Below are positions 54,743 to 63,699 of a stretch of DNA of 64,000 nt, piece by piece. The stretch covers positions 248,001 through 312,000 of the forward strand of contig JAGVSM010002639.1 in assembly GCA_022494885.1 (NCBI GenBank), written 5' to 3'. The notes under the pieces were generated by a model. The model did not search any database, was not told the DNA's origin, and saw only the letters and a program-made list of their open reading frames with translations. This DNA is from Micrasema longulum. Taxonomy: Eukaryota; Arthropoda; Insecta; Trichoptera; Brachycentridae. A program made the translations under genes and the position numbers. The number at the start of each line of letters is the position of its first letter. Within the stretch, counting starts at the first letter, position 1.

Positions 54743-54908
54743 AGATCGTAAAGACTAACGCGTCACAAACCCGTATCGTTTCTCTAGGATTGTCAATAAA
54801 TAATTAAATAGACGACTTCAAGATACTGCCGTAAACTTTGAAGCTTTAACTCACCTAGAATACGAAATTACTCATTATTAATAAAATTAAAATGGCTTTG
54901 TGAAATGT
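54743..54908 (+). repeat. Left arm of a ~165-bp inverted repeat pair
   Basis: AAGACTAACGCGTCACAAAC, CCGTATCGTTTCTCTAGGAT, TTTAACTCACCTAGAATACG, GAAATTACTCATTATTAATA and GGCTTTGTGAAATGT are found again, reverse complemented and in order, at 56715-56881. Confidence 0.85.
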
Positions 54909-55056
54909 ATCGTAAATTCGCCATTTATCGGATCTATTCGCAAATCAAAGGTCCAAATGTAAAAGTGATTTACAAAAAAAAATATTTGAAAACATTTATA
55001 AAAACTAATAAAACGTTAAATGTGTGGATTACTTTTTAATCTATCAGCTATTTTAA

Positions 55057-55455
55057 CACTTTGTATCCCGGAGCCGTGAAAACACGTGATTATATAACCA
55101 TGCGTTATGCCCCGGTCCCGTGTTTTCACGTGGTTTACCAGCTGTCTGAAAAAGTGCATTTTATTGAAATCTTCTTACTTTTATTGGTACTTTTTCACTG
55201 CTGGTAAACCACGTGAAAACACGGGACTGGGACACAATGCGTGGTTATTGTAATCACGTGTTTAATGTTGGCAAAACTATCATAAAAAAATTACGTATTT
55301 AATTATTCAAATAAATTTAAGAAGTTTTAATTGATATAACCCAGTATTTTTATAATTATGACACTTTTTAGAAACCCTTCACAAAGCATGAAATTTCACA
55401 AAAATGGGCCGGGCACAGGGTAAATTCTATGTGTATTCGGCCGGTACTCAAGGTG
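55057..55455. mobile_element. piggyBac-type MITE flanked by TTAA
   Basis: 399 bp bounded by TTAA (55053-55056 and 55456-55459), the target of piggyBac transposases. The terminal repeats are imperfect: CACTTTGTATCCCGG on the left against CACCTTGAGTACCGG from the right end. An inner inverted repeat of about 64 bp (55080-55143 and 55200-55263, with CCCGTGTTTTCACGTGGTTT) makes a strong hairpin. No transposase. Confidence 0.75.
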
Positions 55456-55863
55456 TTAATAATAATTTGTACGTCAATGCAAATAGAGGAAATAACCATA
55501 GCGCACAAGAGTTATTTTAAAAAATCCGAATTAGGTGGCGTAAATTTTTTTCATCAGTTTTTCTGCACCATGTTCCTAAAACGTCACAATAGATCAACAC
55601 AGGTCGCTGTGACGTTAAAACCCCCGCCCCGGCTACAAGATGTACCCTTTAACTAGTAAAATCCGTAACGCGTGAAATATTACGATAAAAATATTGTTGG
55701 ACAGACAACTAACAAAACAAAATGAATTAAATTAAATTAAATTCAAGATGGTTCAAGGCCCTACATACTACAAAAATGACATGAAGTATGCCTGCTACCG
55801 ACTGCGACATGGTACAAATTAATAATACATGAACACATTTTTTTTCCACAAAACACACAGTTC

Positions 55864-55904
55864 TCCCTGAAGATCGCTCCGGCAATGGTAGCCGAAACAT
55901 CGGA
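55864..55904 (+). ncRNA. Hammerhead-ribozyme motif, intact core
   Basis: TCC (helix I), CTGAAGA (matches CTGANGA), a hairpin closed by GCT...AGC, C, GAAAC, ATC (cleavage expected after 55901), then GGA pairing with TCC. All core positions I can check agree with the consensus. It is the classical arrangement seen in Penelope-like elements of insects. Confidence 0.7.
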
Positions 55905-56000
55905 ACGAATCCACCTTTCACGGGATCATTAAAAAAATATACATATTAATTAAATTACAAAACAGTTCATTTTAATTATAATAATGAAAATACGTATATG

Positions 56001-56154
56001 GTTTTATTCCACTTTTATTTATAAATTTTTACCAGTGACCGGATTTCACCGTGACGGACATCGTTAGACTGGTGATGTTGGTCCAGTCTGACGATGTTGG
56101 ACACGACGAAACCCGGTCACTGGTAAAAAATTATAAATAAAAGTGGAATAAAAC
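56001..56154. repeat. Palindromic repeat with inverted hammerheads
   Basis: Arms GTTTTATTCCACTTTTATTT...TTTTTACCAGTGACCGGATT and GAAACCCGGTCACTGGTAAA...AAATAAAAGTGGAATAAAAC. The plus-strand right arm holds an intact hammerhead; the left arm holds a decayed one on the minus strand. It is followed by ATTATAATTAAAATGCAGTT, CCACCAAGAAA. A half copy lies at 62336-62470. Confidence 0.85.
56083..56123 (+). ncRNA. Hammerhead ribozyme, best-formed copy
   Basis: CCAGT (helix I), CTGACGA (consensus core), T, GTTG-GACA-CGAC hairpin (helix II), GAAAC CCGGTC (cleavage expected after 56118), ACTGG, which pairs perfectly with CCAGT over 5 bp. Every invariant core residue I can place is present; the one oddity is a single unpaired T before helix II. 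Helix III is short and GC-rich, as in Penelope-type ribozymes thought to work as dimers. The copy at 62336 has the helix II strand CGGC with GTCG, a paired change. Confidence 0.75.
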
Positions 56155-56535
56155 AATAAACGTATTTTTATTATTATAATTAAAATGCAGTTCCACCAAG
56201 AAATGTCAGTAGAAAAACTCTAGTTTATTTTAATGTTAAAAATGTTTGTTATTAGACAAAAAATATTTTTTTCATTTTACAAGCAGTGGATAAGCCATGC
56301 TACGATTTTTATTGGTAGGTACTGTAAATTGGTTATCTGTCACTCTCTCGCAAATTCCTACCAGACTATGCAAAAAAGACTTCTGCATGTCAGACTGATT
56401 ATGCCTAAATAAAATCGACGATTCGTTGTCCCATTTTTCGCATCCCAAAATTAAACTGATTTTGTTTTTTTTTTGCGTCAATCAATATGAAATTATTTGT
56501 GTCGGTACAGTGTCAGTTATTGAAACTTATTTATC

Positions 56536-56713
56536 ATCAACATATTACAACAGAGATGAATAACATTTGAGAAAAGGGAATACAGAAGTCGAGGCATCTA
56601 CAGAGCTTATGACCTGTTATTGGCTGTTTTAAGAGGCCACTTTACACAATGTGTAACATTTACCCTTCTGCTTTGTTTAACATCTGTATTCATTAAATTC
56701 TTCCATCTTTTGA
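56536..56713 (-). repeat. FB-P unit, truncated
   Basis: CATATTACAACAGAGATGAA, TCTACAGAGCTTATGACCTG, AGGCCACTTTACACAATGTG, AACATCTGTATTCATTAAAT. It stops exactly where the right inverted arm starts. Confidence 0.85.
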
Positions 56714-56714
56714 C

Positions 56715-56881
56715 ACATTTCACAAAGCCATTGTAATTTTATCAATAATGAGTAATTTCGTATTCTAGGTGAGTTAAAGTACCATTGTTTATGGCAGTAT
56801 CATGAAGTTGTACATTGAATTATTTATTGACAATTCCAGAGAAACGATACGGGTTCGTGACGTGTCAGTCTTTGCAATCTT
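56715..56881 (-). repeat. Right arm of the ~165-bp inverted repeat pair
   Basis: Reverse complement of 54743-54908 with scattered substitutions. The arms enclose the piggyBac-type MITE, two hammerhead loci and an FB-P copy. Confidence 0.85.
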
Positions 56882-57014
56882 AATACTTTAAAGCTATTTT
56901 CAGAAATATCAACAAAGTACATAATTTTTCCAAATGATTTAATAGATGAAAAAAACAAAATTATGCATGGGAAAATAAAGCGCTAGCAACTCAGAAAGAC
57001 ATATTTTTTTACAT

Positions 57015-57200
57015 TTTTTTTATTGAAATAAACGGCACTTAGTGCCTTTTACATATAAGTTACAAATACTATTAAATATACATACATGTAAGCAGAAGTA
57101 ATACAGAGCGTTTAAATCAATATTATTAATCAACAAATAAAATAAATAGGGGTAAATAGCCCTAGTTAGACAGTCAAAGCAACTTTACATAAATTATAAT
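57015..57200 (-). mobile_element. LINE 3' UTR fragment
   Basis: ATAAACGGCACTTAGTGCCT (hairpin GGCACTTAGTGCC) and GGGGTAAATAGCCCTAGTTA, GACAGTCAAAGCAACTTTAC. The second block equals the tail at 35440-35500. Confidence 0.65.
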
Positions 57201-57639
57201 TTTGTGTATGTAATATAATGATAATAAATAAATAAATAAATAAACAAATCAAGAAAGTCTAAAAAAGATAAACCATATAAAAGAATAAAATAATACCAGT
57301 TGTTGAATTATCGATAAAAAAAGATAATTTGGTATTAGAAATACGTTGAACCAGTTTTAAAAAACTAAGAAGACAATTTAGAATAACATAAAAAAAAAAA
57401 AAACAAAAATATATCTTTTATTATTTAAAACTAATACTTAGGTAAATAGTATATATTTATGTATAAAAATATATAATGATGGAAAAAAAATTAATGAAGA
57501 GAAATATTTTGTACTTCTAAATTAATTCAAGAAAAGAAACGAAAAAAGAAAGAAAAAAAAAACACTAATTAAGAAGTTTAAAACAATTCTTAACAATAGT
57601 AACAAATATATATTATTGAAATAAAGCAAGTTTTTGTGT
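57201..57639. other. AT-rich stretch, nothing recognised
   Basis: A-rich simple sequence, probably LINE 3' UTR continuation; no unit identified. Confidence 0.35.
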
Positions 57640-57752
57640 GGTAAAGTGGCAGACTGACGGTTAAGAGGTCTAACTTCGCTTTACCATAGCTTGATTCCCA
57701 TTTTTCAAGCGCAGTTTTTTCCAATAAAAATGACTACAAAATTGCATTTAAA
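57640..57752 (+). repeat. SINE-B copy
   Basis: GTGGTAAAGTGGCAGACTGA, CTAACTTCGCTTTACCATAG, TTGATTCCCATTTTTCAAGC, GCAGTTTTTTCCAATAAAAA. The head is decayed. Confidence 0.7.
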
Positions 57753-58334
57753 AACTAAAAATGTTAAAAAAGACAAAATAGTTAGTTTATTTTTCATAAA
57801 TTATTTTGTTGTATGTATATTCAAAAAAGATTTTCTGCATGTTTTATAAAATATTCGGAATAATCTTGTTTTGTTCAAAAATCATATTGCTTCAATCCAC
57901 TGAACACAGTTTCCGTTTAGTTCACTTTGAGAAAGCCACAAGCGAAGGTGGTTAACCTTTGCAAGATTTCCAATACTCGGTAGTGCACATGCCCAAAAGT
58001 TCAACATTTGAAAGTCTATTTGAGATTTGTTAACGTTTGTTGTATTTTATCAAACCAGAGCAAATCCTGGAGCAGGCCGTGGTTCTTTTGCAGGGCGTGT
58101 TTACATTGTATACGATTTCCCTCCTTATAATTTATTTATGAATTTTATTTTATTATACTTACATCAAATTGTTGTCTCATTTTTCATTATTCTCCTTTTA
58201 TCTAAACTTAAGTATTTTTTCATACAAAATATTTAATGGTCAGTGCATTTTCACTCACTTAAACTAAGATTTTATTTTTTTAAATTTTATTTTATTCAGA
58301 AAACTAAATAATAATAATAATTTTAGAAAAAAAT
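57753..58334. other. Unassigned stretch
   Basis: The 69-codon frame at 58027-58236 has a hydrophobic AT-derived C-terminus and no motif. Confidence 0.35.
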
Positions 58335-58945
58335 TTTAGATTTTAGAAAAGTCATAATAATAATAATAATTTTAGATAACTTATATAGCGCCATTTTCGT
58401 AATATAATACCTCAAGGGTGCTTCACAAAGTGATTATATAAATATATAGATTTAGTTTTAACTTTAACTTTTTAATTTAAGAAAAATAACGTACTTTTTC
58501 ATACTACTTTTCCACCACATGCTAAGAATTTAATCAAATGATTTAGAGAACAAGTGGGTTTTAAGTTTCTTCCGAAACATCACTTCACTCTCACAGTTTC
58601 GGATTTCTGCTGGGAGAGCATTTCATGCCGTAGGGCCTGCGACCGCAAATGCACGTTCGCCGAATTTAGTGCGCTGTTTGCGTAGAGGTATAATAACTTT
58701 TCCTTTCGACGTAGATGTAGCCGATCTAAGCGTAAGACGTCTGTCAGCTAGTTCATCTGTAATGCAGAGTTCCCTTAGATATTCTGGAGCAGAGTTGTGC
58801 AGTGACTTATACATAAGCCAACAGAGTTTGTATTCCACCCTTTGTGGAAAACGTAGCCAGTGCGATTCCCGAAGTAGTGGAGTGATATGACTGAATTTAG
58901 AGATTCCGAAAATAAGTCTCGCTGCGGCATCCAATACAGCCTAAG
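58335..58945 (-). pseudogene. CR1/L2-type LINE ORF2 C-terminus and 3' UTR
   Basis: Open frame on the minus strand from 58934: DAAARLIFGISKFSHITPLL, RESHWLRFPQRVEYKLCWLM, YKSLHNSAPEYLRELC, RRLTLRSA, FGERAFAVAGPTAWNALPAE. It then continues to EVMFRKKLKTHLF near 58560 and a stop. AARLI...F.HITP.LR.LHWLP, YK.LH..AP.YL and G.RAF...P..WN.LP are the standard C-terminal motifs of CR1/L2 elements. The open stretch of over 120 codons makes this one of the younger copies. The 3' UTR ends in ATT/ATA-rich microsatellite sequence at 58300-58375. The N-terminal part is missing. Confidence 0.9.
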
Positions 58946-59159
58946 TATTAAAAACAACATTTTTTTTACATAAAAAGACCAATTAAGTTTTTATAAATTA
59001 TGCAAAAGATATAAACATTAAATGTGACAAAAAAAATAAATAAATAAGAATTTTAAATGAAAAAAGAATAATTGTTAGCATTTGCGTTTTCCATAGAGAT
59101 AATAAATAAAAATAAACAAAATGATGTCATAAATATTTAATGAGGAAGTTTAGAGATTA

Positions 59160-59615
59160 AAAAAAGAAATTACTTGTTAATATAAAAACGCAGATGCATT
59201 GCAGATATAATCTGCATGTATAAAATTATGAACTGTCTCATTGATGCTCCTGAAATTTTGCAAAAGATTCTTTTTAACGTTCCCACCCGTAGACTAAGAA
59301 ATAATGAAATGCTTTTCCTCGGTCACTACAGGACCAATTATGGTGCACAGTCGCCTTTGCCCAGAATGATCAGGCGGGTAAACGATCATCAAGATCTTGA
59401 TTATTATGGTGTAAGGATGTCTTTCTTTACAAATCAGCTAAAGAATCTGTATAGTTAGCCTATGCTTTTTACTTAATCTAAAAAATCTATCATCTGTCTT
59501 TGCTGCTTATTTCTGTTCCTTATATTTTTTTTTATTCCTTTGTAAAAATTTCTTTTAATTGTAATGTTTATAATGGACTTGTCCGTAAATAAATAAATAA
59601 ATAAATAAATAAATA
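59160..59615 (+). pseudogene. LINE C-terminus with (AAAT)n tail
   Basis: Frame from 59216: KIMNCLIDAPEILQKILFNV, PTRRLRNNEMLFLGHYRTNY, QSPLPRMIRRVNDHQDLDYY, TNQLKNLYS, then a stop. NxxxDxPxxLxxIxFNVP.R.LR...F.....RTNYG..SPL.RM.R..N is the C-terminal end of a known insect LINE type. The 3' UTR ends in a clean (TAAA)n run at 59586-59613. Only the last ~85 codons survive. Confidence 0.85.
59586..59613 (+). repeat. (TAAA)n LINE tail
   Basis: Seven TAAA units following the LINE 3' UTR. Confidence 0.9.
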
Positions 59616-60087
59616 TACTATAAAACGAGTACGATGCACATTTATTTGTAATATTTTTATTATTCTGTTTTTTTTTGTTTATAAATCATATAACACAAAT
59701 TATTTAACAAGTATAATACATTGAATTTAATTTCCAGAATTCACAACAACTCAATTCGGGACAAAAATAATATTAACATAAAAAAAAAACACATATAGAG
59801 AACAAACGAAGAAACAAAGCAGGTTTAGCACTTTTACAACTAAATATGTCAAAACGATTTATATGCCAAAAACCTTTTCTTACACAAGCAGAAAAAATAT
59901 TAAAAAAAACGCTTTTAATAATGAAAAAAGTTGTGAATCTACTAGGAGAGATAAGGTTGTTAACATCATATGCCACGCAGACGATGCAGCCATAGTGATG
60001 ATGCGAACAAATCCATCTTAGTTAGTAAACATCTGGATGCCTAAAAAATGTATGGTACAATAAACATATGTTTAATGGAAACATGAT
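59616..60087. other. AT-rich stretch, nothing recognised
   Basis: No supportable feature. Confidence 0.4.
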
Positions 60088-60350
60088 TCGTATTACCAGG
60101 GCCATGATTTTTTTAAGCCCGTGACGTCACAAGTTCTAGTCTGTGAGTTTTAATTATTGATGAGTTGGCTTTACAGTAACCGGAAATCTTACACAAAACT
60201 CTTACACAAAACATTGGTTGATTTGGAAGAACTTGCGGGGTAGTCCAAAATTGTTGATTATTTTTTCATAGGTTTTAGGGAAACTTCGCGGTACAATTAG
60301 ATGCTCAAATTTTTACAGCGCGTAAGAAAACATTTTCATAAGTAATTTTA
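60088..60350 (+). repeat. Dispersed repeat shared with 4259-4560
   Basis: CGTATTACCAGGGCCATGAT, GTGACGTCACAAGTTCTAGT, GCGCGTAAGAAAACATTTTC in the same order as the first copy. Confidence 0.6.
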
Positions 60351-61286
60351 CGTAGCGTTTTCTGATTATTCTTTATGTTAAAAAAAAGTTCATTCTAGAA
60401 AGGAATTTGCTACATGATATTTAAATGGGTACATAAGTACATATGTATATGTTTGTCTTCTTTCACAACCAAAAAACAATTATATTATAAAAACAACAGT
60501 TAAAAATCGTACATTTATTGTAAAAAAAGGTTGTAGCTAAAAACAACGATAAAACTTCTTTAGATGACGTAAAATAATAAAGTTAATAATGGAATGCTCA
60601 AACGAAAACTTGAAGCTTTGGAAGGAATTAAAAGCTATATTTGTATTTCTTTATGCAGCTACAATTGTTTGGTAGGTACTTAAACAATCGAGACAAAGAA
60701 GATAGTTGAAGATTTTTTTTTGAAACCTAAGAATTATAGGTACAAAATTTAAAAATTGTAGTAATTTGAGGTTCAGAACTCTACCGGTAGGAACAAAAAG
60801 GCATCAATGTGTTAATAAATAAATAATAAATCAAATTATTAAAAAAAAAAAACTTAATAAACACTAAAGTAACTAACGAGAATACAAAGAGAAGAAAATA
60901 TGAAAACCGTAAAAATAATACTTAAATTTAAAATCTTCTTAAAATTACGGACACATTCATAGGTTAAAATATGAGTTTTCAGAAATCACGAATGTTGTAA
61001 CCAGTAAATTAAATACAAAAAAGGTTATATAAAATAAATCAAGCTAAATTGAATGAAAAGCAATAAAATATTTTATAGGGATAAGCTGGCAGCTGTAGGT
61101 ATTCTGTGAATTTCTTGTGATATTATTTGCGCAGATGTTGCACTTACTTAGGCCGGCAAAAATTAATGATTCTCGAATGGTGTTCTAAAGAGGCAAAAAG
61201 AGTTCCATTTATTGTAAAAAGGGAATAAATTCAAGAAGTATTATTTTATTGAGATTCATCATCAGATTCAATAATAAATAAATCAG
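60351..61286. other. AT-rich stretch, nothing recognised
   Basis: No supportable gene or repeat. Confidence 0.4.
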
Positions 61287-61940
61287 ATTCATATTACAAC
61301 AGAGATGAAGAACATTTAAGAGAAGGTAATATAGAAGTCTAGGCATCTACAGGGCTTATGAGCTGTCATTGGCTGGTTTAAGTGGCCATTTTATACATTG
61401 TGTAACATTCACCATTCTGCCCATATTTGAACATTTGTATCCCTTCAATTCTTTCATCTGTTGATGTTTATGAAGTGAAAGAGATAAAACCTTTATTTAT
61501 GCGGGTGACATTCAAAAATGCTTTCTCTCTCTGTTGCGACATATTTAAAGGTGTCAGCTTTTTAACTTCACAAACATTAACATCCAATTGAATTATTTCA
61601 CCCACATACTAGGCTACGCCTAAAAATTTTATTTTTTCAATTTCTATACTTCTTCATGGACCAGGTGGATTTATCAACAATATTTTGAGTTTGTCTAAAT
61701 TTTTGTAGACAAGGACTGGATTCAACTCCTTGTGGAGCTGTTAACATTAACATATTACAACAGAGTCGACGAACATTTAAAAGAAGGTATTATAGAAGTC
61801 ACAATATTCTTAAATAGTCTTAAATGTTCTTCATCTCGGTTGTAATATGTAAATGTTAACAGCTCCCCGGGGAGTTGAATCCAGTCCTTATGTACAAAAA
61901 TTTGAAAAAACTCAAAATATTGTTGATAAATCAGATTAAA
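61287..61940. repeat. FB-P compound copy: reverse unit, direct tip, foldback
   Basis: Reverse unit (ATTACAACAGAGATGAAGAA to TTTATTTATGCGGGTGACAT), an inserted CTTTCTCTCTCTGTTGCGAC tip, then the remaining reverse part (CACATACTAGGCTACGCCTA to TTGTGGAGCTGTTAACATTA). ATTACAACAGAGTCGACGAA then begins a foldback whose other arm ends AAATATTGTTGATAAATC. The structure parallels 7918-8640. Confidence 0.85.
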
Positions 61941-61973
61941 AAAAAATATTTAAAATAATAAGTGATAAAAATA

Positions 61974-62160
61974 TATGATACGCTGATGACTCGATATTGT
62001 CATTACGAGTATTGCCCACATTGCTGAACGTCTGTAGTTAATTGTCAACACAGTCAATGATTCTAAAAAAAATTTTAGGGCTCAGAATAAATGCTCTCTA
62101 AACTAAAACTATGGAATTCAGAAAACAATGAGGTACCGATGGTGGTAAAATAGAATAGAA
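61974..62160 (+). pseudogene. LINE reverse-transcriptase fragment with YADD
   Basis: TACGCTGATGAC at 61979-61990 codes for the catalytic YADD, followed by SILSLRVL. After a frameshift come LVNTV-like sequence and GLRINALKTKTMEFRKQ, the conserved K-T-K block of LINE RTs. Stops and frameshifts make it dead. Only blocks near the active site remain. Confidence 0.75.
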
Positions 62161-62329
62161 TAGAATTGGCAGCTGGTTTAATGATAAGTGGAACCCAGGC
62201 TCTAAAATACAATCCAGAATAGGGAAATATCACCTTTTTTCAAACATTTTTAAAGTAATGAAGGTATATAAAATACTGTACATTAAAAAAATATTTCTTA
62301 ATTACTTATTAGTAATTATTATAATAAAA

Positions 62330-62470
62330 ATAAGTATATACTTTTATTCCATTTTTATTTATAATTTTTTACCAGTGACCGGGTTTCGCCGTGACCGACA
62401 TAAAAGTGAAATAAAACTTAACAGATATTTTTATTATTATAATTAAAATGCAGTTCCACCAAGAAAAATC
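62330..62470. repeat. Hammerhead palindrome, half copy
   Basis: TTATTCCATTTTTATTTATA, ACCAGTGACCGGGTTTCGCC, GTGACCGACAT, then a jump to AAAAGTGAAATAAAAC, the far end of the palindrome. The minus strand keeps helix II (GTCG-GTCA-CGGC), GAAAC CCGGTC and ACTGG. The core CTGANGA is deleted. It is followed by ATTATAATTAAAATGCAGTT, CCACCAAGAAA. Confidence 0.75.
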
Positions 62471-62859
62471 AGTAAAAAAATAAACTTATTAGTAATATAA
62501 AAAATAAATAAATTTGTAATTTTCAATTCTTACAAAAACGGTCATTCCATTAGCCACGTCCCTAATACGTCACGCTTAATGTTTATTTGTTCTTGACCAT
62601 TCAAATTGGTTAAAAAACAATGTCACGAATCTTGACGTTACAACTATCAAAGCCAAACATGTCGCGATTTTCTAGAGACGTATTTAAAAAAAACTTTTTT
62701 AAATTTATATATGAAAACATTTCTCCACAATATCCATATTGATTTTGAAAAGACAATTTATTATTTTAAATTCATTTAATTTATTTTTATCGGTATACGT
62801 AGTATGTGATAATTCCCTATTGAGATGACGAAGTCAACTTTCTACAAAATGCAAAAATT

Positions 62860-63095
62860 CATATGAAACCAAAACATGAGGAGCGCTTAAAACTATTTGT
62901 ACCGAGCAACTATTTAAGAGCTAGGCAACACAGACCATTAATTTGTTCTTCCAGAACGCAGGACAAATTTACCGTTGATGAGCCCGTGGGGAAAATTATT
63001 GGTCTGTTGGACAGCCTACCGAGAGAAGTGGATCTTTTCCATGCTGGGATTATCTGTTTTAGACTCTTCCTCTCAAACTATGTATCATAATGTGT
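62860..63095 (+). pseudogene. Probable LINE C-terminal fragment
   Basis: 75-codon frame from 62863: ERLKLFVPSNYLRARQHRPL, SSRTQDKF, PREVDLFHAGIICFRLFLSN. The LF.P..YLR, SRT and VDLFH.....FR spacing resembles the end of jockey-like ORF2 proteins such as the one at 59216. The assignment rests on spacing, not on strong identity. Confidence 0.5.
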
Positions 63096-63114
63096 ATAAA
63101 CGACTTATTTGTTT

Positions 63115-63310
63115 TTATTAACATATTACAACAGAGATGAAGAACATTCAAGAAAAGGTAATATAGAAGTCTAGGCATCTACAGGGCTTATGACCTGTCA
63201 ATGGCTGGTTTAAGTGGCCACTTTACACACTGTTTAACATTCACCATTCTGCCTATATTTGAACATCTATATTCCTTCGATTCTTTCATCTGTTTATGTT
63301 TGTGAAGTTT
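63115..63310 (-). repeat. FB-P unit, partial
   Basis: ATTAACATATTACAACAGAG, CTATGACCTG-type block (GGGCTTATGACCTGTCAATG), CTTTACACACTGTTTAACAT, TCTGTTTATGTTTGTGAAGT. It continues at 63535 after a SINE-C insertion. Confidence 0.9.
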
Positions 63311-63338
63311 TACATTTTTTTTTACATTTTACATTTTT

Positions 63339-63508
63339 TTTGCACCACAACAGGCCAGGAGGCCTAATTACAGTGGTGAATTACATCACAGAGCACCCAG
63401 GCTTGAGAAAAATCACGTTTTTTTAGTTTTTGTGTTCTCACCGGGAATTGAACCCGGAACCTTCCGTGCGTGAGTCAAGCGTCTTGACCACTACACCATG
63501 GAGGCCGC
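63339..63508 (-). repeat. SINE-C, best copy
   Basis: Minus strand: GGCCTCCATGGTGTAGTGGT (A box), GGTTCCGGGTTCAATTCCCG (B box), GTGATTTTTCTCAAGCCTGG, and the 3' end GCCTCCTGGCCTGTTGTGGT followed by T/A-rich sequence. The head resembles a tRNA but the acceptor ends do not pair. It sits between two FB-P segments. Confidence 0.8.
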
Positions 63509-63534
63509 CAGTTAAACAGGTGAAAACTTTATTT

Positions 63535-63690
63535 ATTGTTGATAAATTACCTGGTCCATGAAGAAGTATATAAATTGAAAAAATAACATTTTTAGGCGTT
63601 GCCTATTACGCAGGTGAAATAATTCAATTAGATGAATCTCACCTGCATAAATAAAGGTTTCAGCTCTTTAACTTCACAAACATCAAACGC
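63535..63690 (+). repeat. FB-P segment, direct orientation
   Basis: TTGTTGATAAATTACCTGGT, AGGCGTTGCCTATTACGCAG, CACCTGCATAAATAAAGGTT, TTTAACTTCACAAACATC. Inverted relative to 63115-63310, so the pair brackets the SINE-C. Confidence 0.85.
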
Positions 63691-63699
63691 ATACGTGCC

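Noticed and set aside
57018..57600. A-rich stretch as a possible centromeric or telomeric repeat
   Set aside because: No tandem period could be found; it is simple AT-rich sequence next to a LINE tail.
63425..63508. tRNA gene on the minus strand
   Set aside because: Good A and B boxes but no acceptor stem, and it is joined to the SINE-C tail seen elsewhere.
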